A DNA stretch of 64,000 nucleotides from Streptomyces malaysiense (lineage in GTDB: Bacteria; Actinomycetota; Actinomycetes; Streptomycetales; Streptomycetaceae), in the NCBI RefSeq assembly GCF_000980885.2, contig NZ_LBDA02000019.1:155847-219846 (forward strand). Direction: 5' to 3'. Shown piece by piece: positions 1-8,893 of this stretch; within the stretch, counting starts at the first letter, position 1; the number at the start of each line of letters is the position of its first letter. The position numbers and the translations under genes are program-made. Under the pieces are notes generated by a model. It saw only the letters and a program-made list of their open reading frames with translations, had not been told where the DNA came from and did not search any database.

Positions 1-139
1 CCAGGCGCTCCACGGGCACCTCGAAGTCGGGGTTGAGGTCCACGAAGGTGCGCAGCTGCTCGGCGAGCCACTCGAAGGTGACCTCCTGCTCGCCGCGCCG
101 CTTCTCCAGCTCCTCGATGCCGCGGTCGGTGAAGTACAT
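1..139 (-). CDS. Small conserved Streptomyces protein (DUF6104-like), 3' part cut by window edge
   Basis: The window opens inside this leftward gene and shows its first 46 codons from an ATG at 139. The peptide begins MYFTDRGIEELEKRRGEQEV and continues as one charged, probably helical stretch ending in VPVERL at the edge. I recognise it as a short conserved Streptomyces protein of about 60 residues usually labelled DUF6104; no biochemical function is known to me. It has no signal peptide or membrane segment. It diverges from the DUF4097/PadR pair, with about 190 bp between starts. Confidence 0.7.
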   Translation of the reverse strand, partial: MYFTDRGIEELEKRRGEQEVTFEWLAEQLRTFVDLNPDFEVPVERL

Positions 140-245
140 GGGGTTGCGTCTCCTGGTGTGCGTGTGCGCCCGGGGCCGATGGGACGGGCGTGGGCGTCGT
201 CACCAGCCTAAGCAATGCGCGGGGCGGTGTTCCCGGAAGAGTGTA

Positions 246-311
246 TTGACTTCCCGAGGCCACGATATATCGTGTTTCTCGACGGACGCGATATGGCGCG
301 TCACGATCGTG
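246..311 (+). promoter_or_regulatory. Candidate promoter with three palindromes, probable PadR operators
   Basis: A TTGACT hexamer at 246-251 is followed by a perfect 14-bp palindrome CACGATATATCGTG at 261-274, an 18-bp imperfect one with arms GACGCG/CGCGTC at 285-302, and a perfect 10-bp palindrome CACGATCGTG at 302-311. They sit where the -10 region and transcript start of the DUF4097-PadR operon should be. PadR regulators commonly autorepress through dyads in their own promoter, so these are the best operator candidates. The exact -10 is not clear. Confidence 0.55.
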
Positions 312-331
312 TACGGCCGAGGAGGTCCCCC

Positions 332-1219
332 ATGTCCGAGTGGTCCGTCGCCGAGCCACGGAAACTGACGTTCGACAGCCCGGTGCGCACCCTCCAGGTA
401 CGCATCGCGGGCGGCACGGTGAACGTGGTGGGGACCGAGGAGGGTCCCGCCCGCCTGGAGGTCTCGGACATAGCGGGCCCACCCCTGCTGGTGACGCACG
501 AGGACGGCGTCCTGACGGTCGGGTACGAGGACCTGACCTGGCAGGGCTTCACCAAGCTCCTGGACCGCACGGGCTGGCGCCGCAGCGCGGTCGTCTCGCT
601 GGCGGTCCCGGCGGACGCCAAGGTGGAGGTGGGCACGGTCGGCGCCGGCGCGGTGATCTCCGGAATCCGGGGCCCGGCGGTGGTCCGGGGCGTCACCGGC
701 GACACCACCCTGGTCGGCCTCTCCGGACCGGTCCGGGCGAACACCGTGTCGGGCAACCTGGAGGCGCAGGCCGTCACCGGGGAGCTGCGCTTCGCCTCGG
801 TCTCCGGCGACCTGACCGTGATCGAGGGCTCGGGCCCCGCCGTGCGGGCGGAATCGGTCAGCGGCTCGATGATCGTGGACCTGGACCCGGAGGGGCCGAC
901 GGACGTCCACCTCACCAGCGTCTCGGGCGAGATAGCCATCCGGCTGCCGCATCCGGCGGACGCGGAGGTGGAGGCCAACACGGCGAGCGGCCGGATCTCC
1001 AACGCCTTCGAGGGACTGCGGGTGCACGGCCAGTGGGGCGCCCACAAGATGACCGGCCGGCTGGGCGCGGGCACGGGACGGCTCCGGGCGACCACGGTCT
1101 CCGGCGGGATCGCCCTGCTCCGGCGCCCCGATCAGGCGCCGGACGGCGCGACCGACGGCACCACCGTCGACCCGACCGACGGCCCGACCGACGGCCCGAC
1201 CGACAAGAAGGTGCTCTGA
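332..1219 (+). CDS. DUF4097-family beta-strand repeat protein
   Basis: A 295-aa protein. The ATG at 332 is chosen because GGAGG lies at 321-325; an in-frame ATG at 215 would place the palindromic promoter region inside the gene. After about 15 residues the protein is a run of short beta-strands with recurring VSG/VTG turns (for example SVSGDL, TVSGNL, SVSGEI), the pattern of DUF4097 or 'putative adhesin' proteins, a parallel beta-helix-like fold. No signal peptide is visible, so it is probably cytoplasmic. The C-terminus is a low-complexity tail of TDGP repeats. It lies one base upstream of a PadR gene and is surely co-transcribed. Family members accompany PadR or ECF-sigma regulators; the molecular role is unknown. 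Confidence 0.8.
   Translation: MSEWSVAEPRKLTFDSPVRTLQVRIAGGTVNVVGTEEGPARLEVSDIAGPPLLVTHEDGVLTVGYEDLTWQGFTKLLDRTGWRRSAVVSLAVPADAKVEVGTVGAGAVISGIRGPAVVRGVTGDTTLVGLSGPVRANTVSGNLEAQAVTGELRFASVSGDLTVIEGSGPAVRAESVSGSMIVDLDPEGPTDVHLTSVSGEIAIRLPHPADAEVEANTASGRISNAFEGLRVHGQWGAHKMTGRLGAGTGRLRATTVSGGIALLRRPDQAPDGATDGTTVDPTDGPTDGPTDKKVL
1172..1204 (+). repeat. 12-bp tandem repeat encoding TDGP units
   Basis: The unit CCGACCGACGGC occurs at 1172-1183 and 1184-1195, with a 9-bp partial copy at 1196-1204, in the 3' end of the DUF4097 gene. The repeat is in frame (4 codons), so copy-number change would only lengthen or shorten the acidic, proline-containing tail. Confidence 0.85.
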
Positions 1220-1220
1220 C

Positions 1221-2195
1221 ATGCCCCCCGTCTTCGCTCACGGACGCCTGCGCCTGTACCTGCTCAAGCTGCTGGACGAGGCCCCGCGCCACGGCTACGA
1301 GGTGATCCGCCTCCTGGAGGAGCGTTTCCAGGGGCTGTACGCCCCCTCGGCGGGCACCGTCTACCCCCGACTGGCCAAGCTGGAGGCCGAGGGCCTGGTC
1401 ACCCACACCTCCGAGGGGGGCCGCAAGGTGTACGCCATCACGGACGCGGGCCGCGCCGAACTGGCGGATCGCGGCGGCGAGTTGGCCGACCTGGAACTGG
1501 AGATCCGCGAGTCGGTGGCGGAACTGGCGGCCGAGATCAAGGCCGATGTGCGGGGCGCGGCAGGGGATCTGCGCCGTGAGATGCGCGCCGCCGCGTCCGA
1601 GGCCCGCGGGGGTGGCGACGCAGGGGGTGCCGGGGACTCCGCGGCCGACAAGGACGCCTGGCGCGCCGCCAAGGAGGAGATGCGCCGGGTCAGGCAGGAG
1701 TGGAAGGAGCAGGCCCGCCGCGCCAAGGACGAGAGCCGCCGGGCCCGCGAGGAGGCCCAGCGCGCCCGCCATCAGGCTCAGGAGGCCCAGGCCCGCGCCC
1801 GCGCCCAGGCGCAGGAGGAGATGCAGCGCGTCGCCCGTCGCGTCCAGGACCACTTCGCACGCGGTGACTGGCCCTCGGGCGTCCGCGAGGGCCTGACCGA
1901 ACTGGCCCGGGAACTGGGCGACCTGGGCAAGGACTGGACCAGTCCCCGCCCGGCCCCGAACCCGGCCTACACCACGACGGACTTCCCCGCCGAGTACGTC
2001 CCCTCCTGGACGCACGAACCCCCCACCGACAACCCCGCGCGCGACCTCGACCGTCTCCTGGACCGCTTCCGCGACGACATCCGCGACCTGTCCCGCGACC
2101 ACGGCGTGACCCCGGATCAGCTCCGGACGGCCCGGGAGCACCTGTCGCGTGCGGCGGCGGAGATCAGCGCGGCCCTGCGCCCGCCGAAGGGATAG
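1221..2195 (+). CDS. PadR-family transcriptional regulator with long coiled-coil C-terminus
   Basis: A 324-aa DNA-binding regulator. Residues 1-80 are a PadR winged helix: RLYLLKLLDEAPRHGYEVI, then APSAGTVYPRLAKLEAEGLV and a GGRKVYAITDAG wing. PadR proteins usually have 110-180 residues. Here residues about 85-225 are extremely rich in E, R, A and Q and predict a long helical or coiled-coil region, followed by a less charged segment ending in PDQLRTAREHLSRAAAEI. The ATG follows the DUF4097 stop by one base, so translation is probably coupled. It likely represses its own operon through the palindromes at 261-311. The ligand is unknown. Confidence 0.88.
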   Translation: MPPVFAHGRLRLYLLKLLDEAPRHGYEVIRLLEERFQGLYAPSAGTVYPRLAKLEAEGLVTHTSEGGRKVYAITDAGRAELADRGGELADLELEIRESVAELAAEIKADVRGAAGDLRREMRAAASEARGGGDAGGAGDSAADKDAWRAAKEEMRRVRQEWKEQARRAKDESRRAREEAQRARHQAQEAQARARAQAQEEMQRVARRVQDHFARGDWPSGVREGLTELARELGDLGKDWTSPRPAPNPAYTTTDFPAEYVPSWTHEPPTDNPARDLDRLLDRFRDDIRDLSRDHGVTPDQLRTAREHLSRAAAEISAALRPPKG

Positions 2196-2201
2196 CGGAA
2201 A

Positions 2202-2229
2202 GGGCGGGCCCGGCGACCCGGACCCGCCC
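2202..2229. terminator. Bidirectional hairpin between convergent genes
   Basis: GGGCGGG at 2202-2208 pairs with CCCGCCC at 2223-2229, extended by an inner CCGG stem around loop CGAC with one mismatch. It lies between the PadR gene and the convergent oxidoreductase gene. There is no T-run, which is normal for Streptomyces terminators. Confidence 0.6.
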
Positions 2230-2246
2230 GCGCACCACCGACGAGG

Positions 2247-3212
2247 TCAGGACGTCGTCAGTACGATCTTCCCGAACTGCTCGCCGGACGCCATCCGCTC
2301 GAAGCCCTCGCGGGCCCGGTCCATCGGGAGCACCTCGTCGATGACGGGCCGTACGCCGGTCGTGGCGCAGAAGGAGAGCAGGTCCTCCAGCTCCTCCTTG
2401 GTGCCCATGGTGGAGCCGACGACCTTCAGCTCGAGGAAGAAGATCCGGGTCAGCTCGGCGTGCGAGGGCCGGTCGCCGCTGGTCGCGCCGGAGATGACGA
2501 TCGTCCCGCCGGGGCGCAGCGACTTCACCGAGTGGGACCAGGTCGCGGCGCCCACGGTCTCGATGACCGCGTCCACCCGCTGCGGCAGCCGCGCCCCGCT
2601 CTCCACGGCCTCCACGGCGCCCAGCTCCAGGGCTCGCTTCCGCTTGGCCTCGTCCCGGCTGGTGGCGAACATCCGCAGGCCCGCCGCCCTGCCGAGCACG
2701 ATCGCGGCCGTGGCGACCCCGCCGCCCGCGCCCTGCACCAGGACCGAGTCCCCGGGTCGTACCCCCGCGTTGGTGAACAGCATCCGGTAGGCCGTCAGCC
2801 ACGCGGTGGGCAGACACGCGGCCTCGGCGAAGGACAGTTCCTTGGGCTTGGGCAGCACGTTGAAGGTCGGCACGGCGACCTGTTCGGCGAAGGTGCCCTG
2901 GTAGCGCTCGGTCAGGATGGAGCGCGGTTCCTTCGGGCCGACGCCGTGGCCGGTCTGGCCGATGACGGAGTGCAGGACGACCTCGTTGCCGTCCGCGTCG
3001 ACCCCGGCGGCGTCGCAGCCGAGGATCATCGGCAGCCGGTCCGCCGGGAGGCCGACGCCCCGCAGGGACCAGAGGTCGTGGTGGTTGAGGGAGGCGGCGC
3101 GCACATCGATGGTGCTCCAGCCGGGACGGGCCTCGGGAGCCGGACGCTCCCCCAACTCAAGGCCCTGGAGCGGCTGGTCGCGGTCGATTCGGGCGGCGTA
3201 GACGGCGAACAT
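2247..3212 (-). CDS. Zinc-binding-type (MDR) alcohol dehydrogenase / quinone oxidoreductase
   Basis: A 321-aa medium-chain dehydrogenase/reductase. The N-terminal GroES-like domain includes SLNHHDLWSLRGVG and the LGCDAAGVD segment. The Rossmann domain carries the dinucleotide motif VLVQGAGGGVATAAIVLGR at about residues 160-178. The four-cysteine structural zinc loop of classical ADHs is absent, so it is probably a zinc-independent NADPH-dependent quinone or enal reductase rather than a true alcohol dehydrogenase. The ATG at 3212 gives the normal family N-terminus (MFAVYAARID); longer in-frame extensions lack family similarity. It is convergent with the PadR gene and stands alone. The substrate cannot be told from sequence. 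Confidence 0.85.
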   Translation of the reverse strand: MFAVYAARIDRDQPLQGLELGERPAPEARPGWSTIDVRAASLNHHDLWSLRGVGLPADRLPMILGCDAAGVDADGNEVVLHSVIGQTGHGVGPKEPRSILTERYQGTFAEQVAVPTFNVLPKPKELSFAEAACLPTAWLTAYRMLFTNAGVRPGDSVLVQGAGGGVATAAIVLGRAAGLRMFATSRDEAKRKRALELGAVEAVESGARLPQRVDAVIETVGAATWSHSVKSLRPGGTIVISGATSGDRPSHAELTRIFFLELKVVGSTMGTKEELEDLLSFCATTGVRPVIDEVLPMDRAREGFERMASGEQFGKIVLTTS

Positions 3213-3351
3213 GCTGCCGACGATAGGTCCCCCGGGCGGCGGACGGAACCTGGGCGCCCTGTGACACATACCCTCTTGCACCCGGGCACCCGGGCGGCGC
3301 GGTCCTCCGCACGCCCCCTCGGCACCCGCTCCCGGCGGGCGGAAAGGGGAC

Positions 3352-3385
3352 GGCCCCGCCCGGCACACGGAACACGGGCGGGGCC
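3352..3385 (-). terminator. Terminator of the malic enzyme gene
   Basis: A perfect 11-bp stem, GGCCCCGCCCG at 3352-3362 with CGGGCGGGGCC at 3375-3385, lies just past the stop codon of the leftward malic enzyme gene, before the start region of the oxidoreductase. Confidence 0.7.
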
Positions 3386-3396
3386 ATCGGCAGACG

Positions 3397-4620
3397 TCAG
3401 CGGCGGGCGACGCCCTCGGCCCGCGCCGCCGCGGCCACCGCCGCGGTGACCGCCGGAGCGACCCGCTCGTCGAACGGCGACGGGATCACGTAGTCCGCCG
3501 CGAGATCGTCACCGACCACCGCGGCCAGCGCCTCCGCCGCCGCGATCTTCATGCCCTCGGTGATCCGGGTGGCCCGCACCTGGAGCGCGCCCGCGAAGAT
3601 CCCGGGGAAGGCCAGCACGTTGTTGATCTGGTTCGGGAAGTCCGAACGCCCGGTGGCCACGACCGCCGCGTACTTGTGCGCGACCTCGGGGTGCACCTCG
3701 GGGTTCGGGTTGGCCATCGCGAACACGAAGGCGCCCTTGGCCATACCGGCCACGGCCTCCTCGGCGACCGTACCGCCGGAGACGCCGATGAAGACGTCCG
3801 CGCCCTTGAGCGCGTCCGCCAGCGTGCCGCTGATGCCGGCCTTGTTGGTGTAGCCGGCCAGATCGCGCTTGACCGGGGTCAGGTCCTCGCGGTCCGCGGA
3901 GACGACGCCCTTGCGGTCCGCCACCGCCACATCGCCGATGCCGGCCTCGACCAGCATCTTGGCGATGGCGACACCGGCCGCGCCGGCACCCGAGATCACG
4001 GCGCGCAGCTGCCCGATCTCCCGGCCGCTGAGCCGCGCCGCGTTGCGCAGCGCCGCCAGCGTCACCACGGCCGTGCCGTGCTGGTCGTCGTGGAAGACCG
4101 GGATGTCCAGGCGCTCCTGGAGGCGGCGCTCGATCTCGAAGCACCGGGGCGCCGAGATGTCCTCCAGATTGACTCCGCCGAAGGAGGGAGCGAGCCGGAC
4201 GACGGTCTCCACGATCTCGTCCACGTCGGTGCAGTCGAGCGCGATCGGCACCGCGTCGACCCCGCCGAACTGCTTGAACAGGATCGCTTTGCCCTCCATC
4301 ACGGGGAGGGACGCCTGGGGACCGATGTCCCCGAGTCCTAGCACCGCCGTGCCGTCGGTGACGACGGCGACGACGGAGGACTTCCATGTGTAGTCGTTGA
4401 CCAGCTCCGGCTGTTCCGCGATCGCGGTGCACACGCGCGCGACGCCGGGCGTGTACGCGAGGGAAAGGTCGTCCTTGTCGCGGACCGGCACGGTGGCTTG
4501 CACAGCCATCTTGCCGCCACGGTGCAGAGCGAACACCGGATCGAAGGAATCGAGGGGCTCGGCCCCGCCGTCCTGGTCCGTACCGATGTCGCTGCGAGGA
4601 TTGACGATCTCCGCTGCCAC
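3397..4620 (-). CDS. Malic enzyme (NADP- or NAD-dependent)
   Basis: A 407-aa enzyme that oxidatively decarboxylates L-malate to pyruvate, giving NAD(P)H for lipid and polyketide synthesis. Visible motifs: SLAYTPGVA with the catalytic Tyr, [18 protein letters not shown] and [16 protein letters not shown] for metal and malate binding, the Rossmann motif [15 protein letters not shown], and the late [12 protein letters not shown] segment. It is the short bacterial form without the C-terminal phosphotransacetylase-like domain. The GTG start at 4620 is preceded by an AAGGGG ribosome-binding site about 8 bases upstream. It is transcribed alone, divergent from an amino-acid ABC transporter across 600 bp. 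Cofactor preference cannot be read safely. Confidence 0.93.
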   Translation of the reverse strand: MAAEIVNPRSDIGTDQDGGAEPLDSFDPVFALHRGGKMAVQATVPVRDKDDLSLAYTPGVARVCTAIAEQPELVNDYTWKSSVVAVVTDGTAVLGLGDIGPQASLPVMEGKAILFKQFGGVDAVPIALDCTDVDEIVETVVRLAPSFGGVNLEDISAPRCFEIERRLQERLDIPVFHDDQHGTAVVTLAALRNAARLSGREIGQLRAVISGAGAAGVAIAKMLVEAGIGDVAVADRKGVVSADREDLTPVKRDLAGYTNKAGISGTLADALKGADVFIGVSGGTVAEEAVAGMAKGAFVFAMANPNPEVHPEVAHKYAAVVATGRSDFPNQINNVLAFPGIFAGALQVRATRITEGMKIAAAEALAAVVGDDLAADYVIPSPFDERVAPAVTAAVAAAARAEGVARR

Positions 4621-5228
4621 TTGTTCTACCCCTTAGGTATGCATGGTTTGAGGGTCGACCACTCCTGGTGAGGGGTGGGCGGGCACCGCGCAGGGCCCGA
4701 TTGCGGATACGCACGGGTCATGCGCGACGGGCGCGCCGCACACGCGCCCTGAGCCCCGGATGAGGGGTGTAAAGAACCTTCTTACCGGACGGACGGCGCC
4801 CACGACGAGTCCAATAGGTGCAAGGTCACATCTCGGAACCAGATAGCCACACGGAGATGACGTACCGCTGACGGCGGCGCGGAGGCTCCGGGGACTCGGC
4901 GGGCCCGGACGGAAGCGGCCGGCGCACGACACGGTCGTACGACACCCGCATGTCCAGCCGTCCACATGCCGGGATCTGCCGGAGGTTTTCCGGCGGTGGG
5001 ACGGGATTAGCGCAGGTGGCCCGGTGCGGTATGGCACCGAGAGACCAAGGATGTACCGACCTGATGGGGTTCGGGGGTCACCCGTTATCCGATTTTGACA
5101 TATCGGCGCCCCTGAATGGCGTAGTCCGAATGGCAAGATGCCGTAAACCCGCGAGGTCGCGCCACCCAATGGTGTGTGTTCTCGTCTACCCAGCGGCAAA
5201 CTCTTCGCATACGCCGGAGGAATCCACG
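4621..5228. other. 608-bp divergent intergenic region
   Basis: This separates the malic enzyme and the ABC-transporter operon. It holds no convincing gene: rightward open frames here only extend the binding-protein gene and lack high GC3. A TTGACA hexamer at 5095-5100 could be the -35 of the transporter promoter, but I see no good -10 at 16-18 bp, so the call is weak. A GGAGGA ribosome-binding site sits at 5217-5222. The leftward promoter for malic enzyme is not identifiable by eye. Confidence 0.5.
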
Positions 5229-6185
5229 ATGACCGCACGTTCCACCCGTCGTTCGACCGCCACGCACCCCCGGCTGGCTGCGGTCGGTGCGATCGCGGTC
5301 GCAGGCGCCCTGCTGCTCACCGGATGCGGTGACCAGACGAAGGGCAAGAACGACGACTCCGGCAGCGCCACGTCCGGCGCCCCGCTCGCGAGCAAGCTCC
5401 CGCAGTCCATCCGCAGCAAGGGCAAGATCCTGGTCGGCTCGGACATCGCGTACGCCCCGGTGGAGTTCAAGGACTCCAACGGCAAGGCCGTCGGCCTGGA
5501 CCCGGACCTCGCCGCCGCGCTGGGCAAGCAGCTCGGGGTGACCTTCACGTTCCAGAACGGCACCTTCGACGCCCTGCTCACCGGCCTGCGCTCGGGCCGC
5601 TACGACATAGCCATGTCGGCCATGACCGACAACAAGGACCGCCAGCAGGGCATCGACCCGGACACCGGCAAGAAGGTCGGCGAGGGCGTCGACTTCGTCG
5701 ACTACCTGACCGCCGGCGTCTCGATCTACACGCGCAAGGGCGACACCCAGGGGATCACCGGCTGGTCCGACCTGTGCGGCAAGAAGATCGCCGTCGAGCG
5801 CAGCACCGTCTCGGAGGACCTGGCCAAGGCCGAGGCCAAGAAGTGTCCGGCCGGCAAGAAGCTCTCCATCGAACCCTTCGACGACGACCAGCAGTCCCAG
5901 ACCCGGCTGCGCTCGGGCGGCGTGGACGCGGCCTCCTCCGACTTCCCGGTCGCGGCGTACGCGGCGAAGACCTCGGGCGGCGGCAAGGACTTCCAGATCG
6001 TGGGCGACCAGGTCTCGGCGGCGCCGTACGGCATCGCGGTCTCCAAGGAGGCCACCCAGCTGCGGGACGCGCTCAAGGCCGCGATGGACGCGATCATCAA
6101 GAACGGCGAGTACCAGAAGATCCTCGTGAAGTGGGGCGCCCAGGACGGCGCCGTCAAGGAATCCGTGATCAACGGCGGCAAGTGA
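5229..6185 (+). CDS. Amino-acid ABC transporter substrate-binding lipoprotein
   Basis: A 318-aa extracytoplasmic solute-binding protein of the polar amino-acid uptake family. Residues 1-40 are a lipoprotein signal: basic TRRSTATHPRL, a hydrophobic AIAVAGALLLTGC core and lipobox LTGC, so the mature protein is anchored to the membrane by diacylglyceryl-Cys. The rest is a type-II periplasmic-binding fold: ILVGSDIAYAPVEFKD, GLDPDLAAALGKQLG, FDALLTGLRSGRYDI and GITGWSDLCGKKIAVE. The ATG at 5229 has a perfect GGAGGA ribosome-binding site; upstream in-frame codons would destroy the signal peptide. It is first in a three-gene operon with permease and ATPase. Glutamate, glutamine or a basic amino acid are plausible substrates. 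Confidence 0.93.
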   Translation: MTARSTRRSTATHPRLAAVGAIAVAGALLLTGCGDQTKGKNDDSGSATSGAPLASKLPQSIRSKGKILVGSDIAYAPVEFKDSNGKAVGLDPDLAAALGKQLGVTFTFQNGTFDALLTGLRSGRYDIAMSAMTDNKDRQQGIDPDTGKKVGEGVDFVDYLTAGVSIYTRKGDTQGITGWSDLCGKKIAVERSTVSEDLAKAEAKKCPAGKKLSIEPFDDDQQSQTRLRSGGVDAASSDFPVAAYAAKTSGGGKDFQIVGDQVSAAPYGIAVSKEATQLRDALKAAMDAIIKNGEYQKILVKWGAQDGAVKESVINGGK

Positions 6186-6225
6186 CCCGCGGCTTTCCCA
6201 GCGGCCACCGAGAGGCAGCACATCC

Positions 6226-7158
6226 GTGACTGACACAGAGAAGACGGCCGGGGACCAGGGCACTCCCCCGGCCCGCCCGGAAGCCATCAAGGCCATTCCG
6301 GTGCGGCACTACGGGCGCTATGTGTCCGCCGTCGTCGCCATCGCGATCCTCGTCGCGATCATCAACGCCTTCAGCCAGGGCAAGATCAACTGGCATGCGG
6401 TGCCGGAGTACTTCTTCGACCACCGGATCATGACCGGTGTCAGCAAGACGCTCCTGCTGACGGTCCTGTCGATGCTGATCGGCATCGTCGGCGGCGTCCT
6501 CCTGGCCGTCATGCGGCTCTCGAAGAACCCGGTCACCTCGTCCATCGCGTGGTTCTACATCTGGTTCTTCCGCGGCACCCCGGTCCTGGTCCAGCTGTTC
6601 CTGTGGTTCAACCTGGGCCTGGTCTTCGAGTACATCAACCTGATGCCCTTCTACAAGGACTACTGGTCGAACTTCATGACGCCGTTGCTGACGGCGCTGC
6701 TCGGCCTGGGTCTGAACGAGGCGGCCTACATGGCCGAGATCTGCCGGGCGGGCCTGCTCGCCGTGGACGAGGGCCAGACCGAGGCGGCCCAGGCGCTGGG
6801 CATGAGCCACGGCAGGACGTTGCGCCGGGTGGTCATCCCGCAGGCGATGCGGGTGATCGTGCCGCCGACCGGCAACGAGGTCATCAACATGCTGAAGACG
6901 ACCTCTCTCGTGGCGGCCGTCCAGTATCCCGAGCTGTTCCGCTACGCCCAGGACATCGGCCAGAACTCCGGTGCCCCGGTGGAGATGTACTTCCTGGCCG
7001 CGGCCTGGTACCTGATCATGACCTCGGTGCTCAGCGTGGGCCAGTACTACATCGAGCGGTACTACGCCCGCGGTTCCAGCCGCAGCCTCCCGCCCACCCC
7101 GTGGCAGAAGGTCAGGGCTCATCTGACGACCTTCTCCAGCAGGAAGGTCATGGCATGA
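6226..7158 (+). CDS. Amino-acid ABC transporter permease
   Basis: A 310-aa integral membrane protein of the HisM/GlnP type. About 25 polar residues precede several transmembrane helices ([40 protein letters not shown] and later ones). The conserved cytoplasmic EAA loop is [29 protein letters not shown], which docks with the ATPase. The GTG start lies 40 bp after the binding-protein stop, and its 3' end overlaps the ATPase start by four bases. A single permease gene suggests a homodimeric channel. Confidence 0.93.
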   Translation: MTDTEKTAGDQGTPPARPEAIKAIPVRHYGRYVSAVVAIAILVAIINAFSQGKINWHAVPEYFFDHRIMTGVSKTLLLTVLSMLIGIVGGVLLAVMRLSKNPVTSSIAWFYIWFFRGTPVLVQLFLWFNLGLVFEYINLMPFYKDYWSNFMTPLLTALLGLGLNEAAYMAEICRAGLLAVDEGQTEAAQALGMSHGRTLRRVVIPQAMRVIVPPTGNEVINMLKTTSLVAAVQYPELFRYAQDIGQNSGAPVEMYFLAAAWYLIMTSVLSVGQYYIERYYARGSSRSLPPTPWQKVRAHLTTFSSRKVMA

Positions 7159-7958
7159 GCGACAAGCTGAGCGAGCGGGACTCCGTGGCCGCGGGCACCA
7201 CCCCGATGGTCAGGGCGGAGGGCGTCCACAAATCCTTCGGGCACGTGGAGGTGCTCAAGGGCATCGACCTGGAGGTGCGCCCCGGCGAGGTGTTCTGCCT
7301 CATCGGCCCCTCGGGTTCGGGCAAGTCCACCTTCCTGCGGTGCATCAACCACCTGGAGAAGATCAACGCCGGGCGGCTGTACGTCGACGGCGAGCTGGTC
7401 GGCTACCGCCAGAAGGGCGGCAAGCTGTACGAGCTCAAGGACAGCGAAGTCGCCATGAAGCGCCGGGACATCGGCATGGTCTTCCAGCGCTTCAACCTGT
7501 TCCCGCACATGACGGCGCTGGAGAACGTCATGGAGGCGCCGGTGCAGGTCAAGGGCCTGGCCAAGGGCGAGGCGCGGGAGCGTGCCGCCCAGCTCCTGGA
7601 GCGGGTGGGCCTGGCCGACAAGGCGGGCAACTACCCCTCGCAGCTCTCCGGCGGCCAGCAGCAGCGGGTCGCGATCGCGCGGGCGCTCGCGATGGACCCC
7701 AAGCTGATGCTGTTCGACGAGCCGACCTCGGCCCTGGACCCGGAGCTGGTCGGCGACGTCCTGGACGTCATGCGCGACCTCGCCGAGTCCGGCATGACGA
7801 TGGTCGTCGTCACCCATGAGATGGGTTTCGCCCGCGAGGTGGGCGACAGCCTGGTGTTCATGGACGGCGGTGTCGTGGTCGAATCCGGCCATCCGCGGGA
7901 CGTGTTGACGAATCCGCAGCACGAGCGGACCCAGTCGTTCCTGTCGAAGGTGCTGTGA
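7155..7958 (+). CDS. Amino-acid ABC transporter ATP-binding protein
   Basis: A 267-aa ATPase of the GlnQ/HisP family energising uptake with the two preceding gene products. Walker A is [10 protein letters not shown]-loop [17 protein letters not shown], signature [15 protein letters not shown], Walker [15 protein letters not shown] and switch histidine VTHEMGF. The ATG at 7155 forms an ATGA overlap with the permease stop, so translation is coupled. It has a slightly longer N-terminus than typical GlnQ, starting [19 protein letters not shown] perfect palindromic terminator follows 21 bp later. Confidence 0.95.
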   Translation: MSDKLSERDSVAAGTTPMVRAEGVHKSFGHVEVLKGIDLEVRPGEVFCLIGPSGSGKSTFLRCINHLEKINAGRLYVDGELVGYRQKGGKLYELKDSEVAMKRRDIGMVFQRFNLFPHMTALENVMEAPVQVKGLAKGEARERAAQLLERVGLADKAGNYPSQLSGGQQQRVAIARALAMDPKLMLFDEPTSALDPELVGDVLDVMRDLAESGMTMVVVTHEMGFAREVGDSLVFMDGGVVVESGHPRDVLTNPQHERTQSFLSKVL

Positions 7959-7979
7959 CCGGACGCGGAGCGGGCTGAT

Positions 7980-8013
7980 GGGGAAGGGGCGGTGCGCGCA
8001 CCGCCCCTTCCCC
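7980..8013. terminator. Perfect 34-bp palindromic terminator
   Basis: A 17-bp arm GGGGAAGGGGCGGTGCG is followed immediately by its exact complement, ending at 8013. It lies between the convergent ABC ATPase and methyltransferase genes and can serve both. Confidence 0.85.
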
Positions 8014-8034
8014 GTTCCCCGCCCGTCCGAGGAC

Positions 8035-8793
8035 CTACTTGAGGGCGAGGACCAGGCTGTCCGACGGGGAGCACCACACGGGCCTGGCCTCGGTGAAGCC
8101 CTTCTCCCGCAGGGTTCGCGCGTGCCAGGCCGCGGAGGGCATGTCGCCGTCGGCGTGCTCGCCGTAGATCTCGAAGCGGCGGGCGGTCGGCTCGGCGAGC
8201 ACCGGGTCCTTCGCCGCGACCTGCCACCACTCGGCCCAGTCGAGGGCGCCGTCCCGCTTGGCCTGATCCATGCGGGCGTGCCGCTGGGCGCGCTCGGCCG
8301 CGTTGATCCGGGGCGTGCCGTCATCGATCATGTGGTCCGCGTTCATGAACACACCGCCGGCGCGGACGAGTTCCGCGATCCGGCCATAGAGGTCCGCGAG
8401 GGGTTCGCTGTGCAGCCAGTGCAGGGCCGTCGCGGTCAGTACGGCGTCGTACGACGCGTACGGCAGCCGCGCCGCCCAGTCGGGGTCCTTGAGGTCGGCG
8501 GTCACGAAGGAGACCCGGTCGTCGCCCTCGAAGGTGCCGCGCGCGATGGCGAGCAGGGCCGGGTCGAGGTCGACGCCGGTGCTGGTGGCCCCGGGGAACC
8601 GCGCCAACAGCCGGGCGGTGATGCTGCCGGTGCCGCAGGCCAGGTCGAGTACCCGGGGCGTCGTACCGACGAGGGCCTCGACCATGTCGAGCATGATCCG
8701 GAAGCGGTCCTCGCGGTCGGGCATGTACCACTCCTGCTGCCGGTCCCAGCTGTTCTGCCAGGCCGCCCAGTCGGTTCCGGCACTCGTGGTCAT
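8035..8793 (-). CDS. Class I SAM-dependent methyltransferase
   Basis: A 252-aa methyltransferase of the Methyltransf_25/11 type. Motif I is RVLDLACGTGSITARLL at about residues 45-61, followed by the acidic SAM-ribose residue in TGVDLDPALLAIA, and VTADLKDPDW for adenine binding. YDAVLTATALHWL corresponds to motif II. The region around MNADHMIDDGTPR resembles trans-aconitate methyltransferase-like proteins, but the acceptor cannot be assigned. ATG at 8793; it stands alone, convergent with the ABC operon and divergent from the CGNR gene. Confidence 0.85.
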   Translation of the reverse strand: MTTSAGTDWAAWQNSWDRQQEWYMPDREDRFRIMLDMVEALVGTTPRVLDLACGTGSITARLLARFPGATSTGVDLDPALLAIARGTFEGDDRVSFVTADLKDPDWAARLPYASYDAVLTATALHWLHSEPLADLYGRIAELVRAGGVFMNADHMIDDGTPRINAAERAQRHARMDQAKRDGALDWAEWWQVAAKDPVLAEPTARRFEIYGEHADGDMPSAAWHARTLREKGFTEARPVWCSPSDSLVLALK

Positions 8794-8893
8794 GGAGACC
8801 GCCCCTTCCCTCGCTCGCGTAATACCCTGGATACACGATCGACTGTTACCCGACCGCTGGTACGACGATAGAGCGCCCCCGTAAGGACTACAA

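Noticed and set aside
912..2141. Long leftward open frame (409 codons) opposite the PadR gene
   Set aside because: It is antisense to a well-supported gene and arises from high GC content; its codon bias is that of a shadow frame and its translation matches no family.
5095..5127. Confident sigma70-type promoter for the ABC transporter
   Set aside because: TTGACA is perfect but no TAnnnT hexamer occurs at 16-19 bp; kept only as a weak remark in the intergenic entry.
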